From: Lachnospiraceae bacterium
Lineage (GTDB): Bacteria; Bacillota_A; Clostridia; Lachnospirales; Lachnospiraceae
Length of the DNA stretch: 7,826 bases
Reading direction: 5' to 3'
NCBI GenBank assembly: GCA_017613055.1
Contig: JAGAES010000014.1
Span: forward strand, 1-7,826
Part shown: one piece after another, positions 1-4,322 of the stretch
How the letters are laid out: the number at the start of each line of letters is the position of its first letter
Numbering within the stretch: position 1 is the stretch's first letter
Notes under the pieces: generated by a model
What the model was told of the DNA's origin: nothing
The model's input: only the letters and a program-made list of their open reading frames with translations
Databases searched by the model: none
Position numbers and translations under genes: made by a program

Positions 1-76
1 CGCCGCCGTCCTCCCGGACTACAAGGACCGCCGCAAAGACCTGAAAGCAATCGAAAAGCAGATTCTCAGCTGGTAA
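1..76 (+). CDS. C-terminal fragment of an unidentified protein
   Basis: The frame starting at base 2 is open from the left edge and ends at TAA 74-76. The visible tail is 24 residues, rich in Lys, Asp and Arg (it contains DYKDRRKDLKAIEK and ends in ILSW). The composition looks like a charged amphipathic C-terminal helix of a real protein. It is the only plus-strand coding candidate in the window, and the terminator-like hairpin array starts 35 bp after its stop, which fits a gene end. The fragment is too short to name a family. The other two frames read straight into the repeat array and give repeat-derived peptides, so this frame is preferred. Confidence 0.6.
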   Translation, partial: AAVLPDYKDRRKDLKAIEKQILSW

Positions 77-110
77 AGCAAGTTATCTTAGCATCTCTTC
101 TCGCATTATT

Positions 111-150
111 CACACCGGACGCGGTTTCCACCGCTCCGGTGTTATCTTTT
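111..150 (+). terminator. Probable intrinsic terminator of the plus-strand gene (array unit 1)
   Basis: ACACCGGA (112-119) pairs with TCCGGTGT (135-142). Inside it, after one unpaired C, GCGG (121-124) pairs with CCGC (131-134) around a 6-nt loop, giving a 12-bp GC-rich stem. The tail TATCTTTT (143-150) is U-rich in the plus-strand transcript. It lies 35 nt after the plus-strand stop at 74-76. Units 2, 3 and 4 repeat the hairpin plus T-run layout (tails at 195-200, 247-253 and 299-309), so termination would be in tandem. The assignment is inferred from structure only. Confidence 0.6.
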
Positions 151-530
151 GCGCTGCGTTTTCACACCGGACACACATTTTGCCGCTCCGGTGTTATTTT
201 TCGCGCTGCGTTTTCACACCGAACACGCATTTTGCCGCTCCGGTGTTATTTTTCGCGCTGCGATTTCACACCGAACACGCAAAACAGGTATTCGGTGTTA
301 TTCTTTTTTGGTATTTTTCACACCTACCGTTAGTTAATTCCGAATGGTGTGACTTTCTTTATGAAATCTTCACACTCGGATTAGAATGCCTTCCATTCGG
401 TGTGATTACTAAGCCTTTTTCATCACACCCGGAATCCTCTTTCTTCCGCCCGGTGTGAGTTCTCTTGCTCAACCCTCACACCGGACCTATACACCTCTCT
501 GTTTGGTGTGAAGATGCCACCATCCGACTT
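111..530. repeat. Tandem array of eight 52-53 bp hairpin units
   Basis: Eight units start with CACACC (CACACT in unit 6) at 111, 163, 215, 267, 319, 371, 424 and 477. The matching right arm GGTGT starts at 138, 190, 242, 294, 346, 399, 452 and 505. Each unit is therefore an inverted repeat of about 33 bp followed by a spacer of about 19 bp. Units 1-4 have right arms ending GGTGTTA; units 5-8 end GGTGTGA and can pair with TCACACC over 7 bp (unit 6 is imperfect, with a wobble). Units 1-3 are nearly identical over their whole length, including the spacer motif GCGCTGCG. Units 5-8 keep only the arms. Extra inner pairing is present but differs in sequence: GCGG/CCGC in unit 1, GCA/TGC in unit 3, GAATG/CATTC in unit 6 (384-398), CGGAA/TTCCG in unit 7 (430-448). 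No open reading frame of plausible composition covers it. I recognise no known repeat or RNA family; function unknown. Confidence 0.9.
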
Positions 531-641
531 CCCGTCCCTCTCTTTATTTCACGAATTGCCAACCGGAAAACCGTCATAAACATTCAATCGAAAGCCTCCA
601 CGAGACAACAAATCAGAAAGCAGTCACGGGACAACAAAACA
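531..641. repeat. Non-coding stretch with a 13-bp direct repeat
   Basis: The stretch between the hairpin array and the purine terminator has no credible gene. The only structure seen is a 13-bp direct repeat CACGRGACAACAA at 599-611 and 625-637, with copies spaced exactly 26 bp apart and one mismatch. Only two copies are present. On the minus strand the repeat reads TTGTTGTCYCGTG and lies just downstream of the proposed terminator. It may be chance or a remnant of a longer repeat. Confidence 0.4.
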
Positions 642-685
642 GCAGGCCGCGACGCCGTAAATCAACTTACGGCGTAACAGCCTGC
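642..685 (-). terminator. Terminator of the purine genes
   Basis: A two-part stem: outer GCAGGC (642-647) pairs with GCCTGC (680-685); inner CGCCGTAA (653-660) pairs perfectly with TTACGGCG (667-674) around a 6-nt loop. Five-nt strands on each side form an internal loop. On the minus strand the stem is followed by TGTTTTGTTG, a U-rich tail, as expected for intrinsic termination. It lies about 60 nt past the stop codon of the AICAR formyltransferase gene at 744. The plus strand has the A-rich CAAAATATC after the stem, so the minus orientation is favoured. Confidence 0.7.
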
Positions 686-743
686 CAAAATATCAAATGA
701 ATCAACAATATCAACGGATTCCCGCGTGAGGCAGGACATCCTT

Positions 744-1922
744 TTAGTGGTGGAACAGACGGATTCCGGTGAATGCCATGAACATGTCATGGTCGTCGGC
801 AGCCTGGATGACAAGGTCGTCACGGACGGATCCGCCGGGTTCTGCGATGTACTTAACGCCGCTACGGAAAGCGCGCTCGATGTTATCGCTGAACGGGAAG
901 AATGCGTCGGAGCCGAGCGCTACGTCGGTGTTCTTGTCAAGCCATGCACGCTTTGCTTCCGCGGTGAAAACTTCGGGTTTTGTCTTGAAGATGTTCTGCC
1001 ACTTGCCTTCGGCAAGAACGTCCATGTAATCCTCGCCGATGTAGAGGTCGATTGCGTTGTCGCGGTCCGCGCGACCGATCGTGTCAAGGAACGGAAGATT
1101 AAGCACCTGCGGGGACTGACGGAGCCACCAGTTGTCGGCCTTCGAGCCGGCAAGACGCGTGCAATGGATACGGGACTGCTGGCCGGCACCGATACCGATT
1201 GCCTGGCCGCCCTTGCAGTAGCATACGGAGTTGGACTGCGTGTACTTAAGTGTAATCAAAGAGATAATCAGGTCAATCTTCGCAAGCTCCGGAATGTTCT
1301 TGTTCTTCGTCGGAATGTTCGCGAAAAGCTCGTCGTCAATCTTCAGCTCGTTTCTGCCCTGCTCGAACGTGATGCCGTACACCTGCTTGCGCTCAAGCGC
1401 TGCGGGAACGTAATTCTCATCAATCTGAATCACGTTGTAATTGCCCTTCTTCTTGGTTTTCAGAATCTCAAGTGCCTCGGGCTCGTAGCCGGGAGCGATG
1501 ATACCGTCGGAAACTTCTCTCTTAATCATGTTCGCGGTCGGAACGTCGCAAACATCCGAAAGCGCGATGAAATCGCCGAACGAGCTCATGCGGTCCGCGC
1601 CTCTTGCTCTTGCGTAAGCGCATGCAAGCGGGGAAAGCTCGCCGAGATCGTCCACCCAGTAAATCTTACGGAGCGTGTCGGTAAGCGGAAGGCCTACCGC
1701 GGCGCCTGCAGGGCTTACATGCTTAAACGAAGTCGCAGCCGGAAGTCCGGTCGCCTTCTTCAGTTCTTTTACAAGCTGCCAGCCGTTGAAAGCGTCCATA
1801 AAGTTGATGTAGCCCGGCTTGCCGTTCAGAACGGTGATCGGCAGATCGCTTCCGTCTTCCATGAAGATGCGGGACGGCTTCTGATTCGGGTTACAGCCGT
1901 ATTTCAGTTCCAGTTCGTTCAT
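744..1922 (-). CDS. purH: AICAR formyltransferase, stand-alone PurH C-terminal domain
   Basis: Phosphoribosylaminoimidazolecarboxamide formyltransferase transfers the formyl group of 10-formyl-tetrahydrofolate to AICAR, giving FAICAR, the penultimate step of IMP synthesis in the cytosol. The 392 residues cover only the transformylase half of the usual bifunctional PurH (about 510-530 residues); the N-terminal MGS-like cyclohydrolase domain is absent. Visible family signatures are KYGCNPNQ (7-14, usually KYGENPHQ), the catalytic Lys-His pair K67-H68 in FKHVSPAG, CKGGQAIGIGAGQQSR, and a C-terminal PGGSVRDD...DDHDMFMAFTGIRLFHH block that matches the normal PurH end, so the protein is complete. 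The start is supported by GGAGG (complement of 1930-1934), 7 nt before the ATG. The missing cyclohydrolase activity is supplied by the upstream PurO-type gene. The pair is probably co-transcribed from the promoter at 2809-2837 and ends at the terminator at 642-685. The symbol is approximate because the protein is only half of PurH. Confidence 0.95.
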   Translation of the reverse strand: MNELELKYGCNPNQKPSRIFMEDGSDLPITVLNGKPGYINFMDAFNGWQLVKELKKATGLPAATSFKHVSPAGAAVGLPLTDTLRKIYWVDDLGELSPLACAYARARGADRMSSFGDFIALSDVCDVPTANMIKREVSDGIIAPGYEPEALEILKTKKKGNYNVIQIDENYVPAALERKQVYGITFEQGRNELKIDDELFANIPTKNKNIPELAKIDLIISLITLKYTQSNSVCYCKGGQAIGIGAGQQSRIHCTRLAGSKADNWWLRQSPQVLNLPFLDTIGRADRDNAIDLYIGEDYMDVLAEGKWQNIFKTKPEVFTAEAKRAWLDKNTDVALGSDAFFPFSDNIERAFRSGVKYIAEPGGSVRDDLVIQAADDHDMFMAFTGIRLFHH

Positions 1923-1967
1923 TTTGATTCCTCCGATTCTATTCTTTCTGATACCCGGATTCCGCTC

Positions 1968-1983
1968 CGGCGAAACGTCGCCG
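1968..1983 (-). promoter_or_regulatory. Small hairpin in the gap between the two purine genes
   Basis: CGGCGA (1968-1973) pairs with TCGCCG (1978-1983) around a 4-nt loop, a 6-bp GC-rich stem. It lies in the 133-bp gap between the cyclohydrolase stop (2056-2058) and the transformylase ATG (1922). On the minus strand it is followed by GAGCGGAATCC rather than a U-run, so it is not a normal terminator. It could stabilise or process the mRNA between the cistrons. I saw no clear -10/-35 pair in this gap, so co-transcription is the simpler view. The role is inferred. Confidence 0.35.
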
Positions 1984-2055
1984 TTCTCGTCGCAGCTTCC
2001 GGCGCACAGTCTTCTGCTTTCTCTGATTGCCGTTCGGCGCTCAGACTTCTGTTTT

Positions 2056-2769
2056 TTACTGATTCTTGTTCACGATTCTCGTCTCGAACTTGCCGGTTGC
2101 AATGTCGATGAAACGAACGAACAGGGACACTTTATTGTCCTCGTTCAGGTTGTTCCATACAAGCTCGGTGAACGCGTCGATATCACCCTCGATATCCACA
2201 GGAGTCGGCTCGCCTTCAAAGCTCGGAAGCGGGTTTCCGTCACCCATGTAGGTGTGAATGAAACGTCCCTCGCCGGCCTTCGGGTTCGTGTAGGCAAATG
2301 TGAAACGGTTGCACGAAGAAGGATCTCCGCCGTTGCTCTTCAGAATCGAAAGGGCATAGTTGTACGTGCCGTTCTCGACATGCATGATGCCGCTGATACG
2401 AGGGGTATAATTCGGAGCGTCGGGCTCGAATTCGCGGGTGCGGAGCGCCTGCTCGAACGTGCTCTGCTTATCCATCATTTCGTAAATCGTATCGGTCTGG
2501 TCGCCGTTCGTCACAATCGTCTTGTTGCCGAGCACGCGCACCGGTGCGTATATGATCAGACTCGGGTCGGAAAGCTTCGACGGATCGAATGCCTGCGTGC
2601 GGATTCCGTCGCCGTCCTCAACGAAGATGCGGTTCCGGCTGTTCACGCTCCGTCCCATAATAAAATAAGCAGTAACTGCGTACTTTCCGTCTGCGGATTT
2701 ACCGATAACGATTCCGCGACCGGGATACGAATTACTGCTCAGTTCCTGCTTCAAAGATACTGTTTTCAT
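2056..2769 (-). CDS. purO: IMP cyclohydrolase, PurO type
   Basis: It closes the ring of FAICAR to make IMP, the last step of de novo purine synthesis. The 237-residue product matches the PurO/IMP_cyclohyd family: an N-terminal block with YPGRGIVIG (15-23), YAVTAYFIMGRS (30-41) and NSRNRIF (43-49), then DPSLIIYAPVR, NGDQTDTI and PNYTPRISGI. No signal peptide or membrane segment is seen. The family, first known from archaea, has an Ntn-hydrolase-like fold unrelated to the MGS-like cyclohydrolase domain of PurH (established knowledge). The start is firm: AGGAGG (complement of 2779-2784) lies 9 nt before the ATG. A near-consensus promoter sits just upstream. The gene directly downstream is the transformylase that makes its substrate, which strongly supports the function. 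The assignment rests on recognised motifs and context, not on a database search. Confidence 0.9.
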   Translation of the reverse strand: MKTVSLKQELSSNSYPGRGIVIGKSADGKYAVTAYFIMGRSVNSRNRIFVEDGDGIRTQAFDPSKLSDPSLIIYAPVRVLGNKTIVTNGDQTDTIYEMMDKQSTFEQALRTREFEPDAPNYTPRISGIMHVENGTYNYALSILKSNGGDPSSCNRFTFAYTNPKAGEGRFIHTYMGDGNPLPSFEGEPTPVDIEGDIDAFTELVWNNLNEDNKVSLFVRFIDIATGKFETRIVNKNQ

Positions 2770-2808
2770 GCGTTCCGACCTCCTAAGGGATACTCATTTT
2801 ATGCTCTT

Positions 2809-2837
2809 ATTATAGCGAATGAAAATGCCATTATCAA
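2809..2837 (-). promoter_or_regulatory. Strong sigma-A promoter for the purine genes
   Basis: On the minus strand, -35 TTGATA (complement of 2832-2837) and -10 TATAAT (complement of 2809-2814) are separated by exactly 17 bp. This differs from consensus by one base. Transcription should begin near 2802, leaving a leader of about 33 nt that contains the AGGAGG ribosome site. The short leader leaves no room for a guanine/purine riboswitch. I saw no match to the Bacillus PurR box. The promoter separates the purine pair from the upstream MATE gene. Confidence 0.85.
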
Positions 2838-2857
2838 GGAAAACAATTATTTATTTC

Positions 2858-2875
2858 ACTTAATAAGTTAATAAG
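2858..2875. repeat. AT-rich palindrome and tandem octamer upstream of the purine promoter
   Basis: TTAATAAG occurs twice in tandem (2860-2867 and 2868-2875). The first copy is part of the perfect 11-bp palindrome ACTTAATAAGT (2858-2868). Relative to the inferred start near 2802 this lies at about -56 to -73, just beyond the core promoter. It could act as an UP-like element or an operator, or be the AT-rich end of the MATE transcript. No GC-rich terminator stem was found for the MATE gene here. Confidence 0.4.
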
Positions 2876-2891
2876 TATCGCTTATAGATAA

Positions 2892-4262
2892 TCAGGCGGT
2901 CCGGACGACCTCTTCCCCGTCCGGCGGGAAGCTCCGAAGAAGTCTCACAACGAACGGAAGCGCGATTAAAAATGTGATGACATCGGTAATCGGCTGAGCC
3001 ACTTCGATGCCCTTAAGCCCGAGCGCCATCTCGGTTACGAAGAGCACGGGAATCAATACCACGCCGCTTCGGAGCCCCGACAGGAACGACGCAATCCGGT
3101 TCGAGCCGATGCACTGGAACAGCATGTTCGCGAACACCGAAACCGGCTGGAAGAAAAGCGCAGGAATGTAGAAACGGAGCGCCTCGGTTCCAATCTTAAT
3201 CACGTCCTTATCCTTCTGGAAAACGCGAACCAGCTTCGGCGCGAAGAAATACCCGAGTCCCGCCATCACGGCAAGGATAATCTCCCCGACGACAAGCGTC
3301 ACAATGAAAGCCTGCCGCACACGGGAATACTTCTTCGCCCCGTAGTTGAACGCCGCAACGGGCTGAAAACCCTGGCCGATTCCGAGGGCAAATGCGAACG
3401 CTAAGAAGTTAATCCGGTTCACGATTGTAATCGCCGCAACCGCATAGTCGCCGTAGTTTCCCGCGAGGTGGTTAAGAACCATTGTCGAGATGCTCGAAAG
3501 CCCCTGACGGAGCATGCTCGGGAACCCCGTAGCGCAGATCAGAAAGATGTCAGAAGGGTTCAGCGAACATTCCTTAACCGAAAGCTTGCTCTCGGTCTTT
3601 CCGAGAAGGAACATCGACAGCAGAAGCAGAAAACCGATCGTCTGCGAAATCGCCGTCGCGATGCCGGCGCCGGTGACACCGAGCCCTAAGCGTAACGTAA
3701 ACAGCCAGTCTAAGAAGATGTTTAAAAGGCCGCCCGACATCAGGCCGATCATCGCGAGATTGGCTCTTCCCTCATACCGTAGGATGTTATTCAGCACGCA
3801 GCTCGTCGCAAGAAAAGGCGCCGCAAGAAGAATATACGTCGTGTACTGCTTCGCGTACGGAAGAATCGTCTCCGTGCTTCCTAGAAGCCTCATAAGCGGC
3901 GTCAGAAACGTTAGTCCGAGCACCGTGATCACGGCGCCCGTAGCGAGGCTGCAGAAGAAGCCGGTACTTGCGAATTTCGTCGCATTTGCCGTATCCTTCT
4001 TGCCGAGCGAACGCGCAATGATGCTGCCCGCACCGTGTCCGAACATGAAGCCGAACGCCTGGATAATCGCCATCAGGCCGAAGACGACGCCGATAGCGCC
4101 CGAAGCGCTCGTGTTGTCGAGCCGCCCGACGAAATAGTTGTCCGCGAGGTTATAAACCGTCGTCACGAGCATGCTGATCGTCGTCGGGATGCCGAGCTTG
4201 ATCACAAGCGGCACAACCGGCGTTTCGGTCATCTTGATAAATTGTCTGTTGTCCCGCTGCAT
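2892..4262 (-). CDS. MATE-family efflux transporter
   Basis: A 456-residue integral membrane protein of the multidrug and toxic compound extrusion family, which exports organic cations or drugs in exchange for Na+ or H+. Length and the run of about 12 hydrophobic segments fit MATE proteins, which are two six-helix bundles. Family features include the N-terminal PLVIKLGIPTTISM, YNLADNYFVGRL with the conserved Asp-Asn region near residues 46-52, and GQGFQPVAAFNYGA in the second half; these resemble the MepA-like branch. The start is supported by AAAGGA (complement of 4272-4277) about 10 nt before the ATG; the next Met, at residue 11, has no ribosome site. The substrate cannot be read from sequence. 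A hairpin precedes the gene and no convincing promoter is visible, so transcription may come partly from the upstream surface-protein genes. The last residues are polar (PPDGEEVVRTA), a normal cytoplasmic tail. Confidence 0.93.
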   Translation of the reverse strand: MQRDNRQFIKMTETPVVPLVIKLGIPTTISMLVTTVYNLADNYFVGRLDNTSASGAIGVVFGLMAIIQAFGFMFGHGAGSIIARSLGKKDTANATKFASTGFFCSLATGAVITVLGLTFLTPLMRLLGSTETILPYAKQYTTYILLAAPFLATSCVLNNILRYEGRANLAMIGLMSGGLLNIFLDWLFTLRLGLGVTGAGIATAISQTIGFLLLLSMFLLGKTESKLSVKECSLNPSDIFLICATGFPSMLRQGLSSISTMVLNHLAGNYGDYAVAAITIVNRINFLAFAFALGIGQGFQPVAAFNYGAKKYSRVRQAFIVTLVVGEIILAVMAGLGYFFAPKLVRVFQKDKDVIKIGTEALRFYIPALFFQPVSVFANMLFQCIGSNRIASFLSGLRSGVVLIPVLFVTEMALGLKGIEVAQPITDVITFLIALPFVVRLLRSFPPDGEEVVRTA

Positions 4263-4289
4263 GCCTGTGTTTCCTTTCTTTTATAAGCA

Positions 4290-4310
4290 GGGGATGGCAT
4301 CCGCCACCCC
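4290..4310 (-). terminator. Hairpin between the transglutaminase and MATE genes
   Basis: GGGG (4290-4293) pairs with CCCC (4307-4310) and TGGC (4295-4298) pairs with GCCA (4303-4306) around a 4-nt loop, with one bulged A at 4294. It lies in the 60-bp gap downstream of the transglutaminase stop at 4323. On the minus strand the tail is TGCTTATAAAAG, which has few U residues, so termination may be weak or partial. An mRNA-stabilising or attenuating role is equally possible. Confidence 0.5.
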
Positions 4311-4322
4311 CTTATTAGGCCG

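Noticed and set aside
111..511. Integron attC sites or transposon terminal repeats
   Set aside because: No GTTRRRY/RYYYAAC core sites, no integrase or transposase in the window, and the strict tandem period does not fit insertion-sequence ends.
111..530. Reading the array as a CRISPR
   Set aside because: There is no conserved repeat of 23 bp or more shared by all eight units, no uniform unique spacers, and no cas gene nearby. Units 1-3 also conserve what would be the spacers.
139..677. Short plus-strand reading frames inside and after the hairpin array
   Set aside because: They translate the 52-bp repeat in rotating frames (52 is not a multiple of 3), giving similar Cys/Arg/Phe-rich peptides in different frames, and lack ribosome sites. 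They are by-products of the repeat.
726..2111. A 461-codon plus-strand open frame
   Set aside because: It is antisense to the clearly recognised AICAR formyltransferase and runs through the gap into the cyclohydrolase gene. Its protein has no recognisable motif; such frames are common opposite GC-rich genes.
1924..2871. A 315-codon plus-strand open frame
   Set aside because: Antisense to the cyclohydrolase gene and its promoter, with no family features and no ribosome site of note.
4281..4289. Extended -10 promoter (TGC-TTATAA) for the MATE gene
   Set aside because: Transcription would begin inside or next to the ribosome site, about 12 nt before the ATG, and no -35 element is seen.
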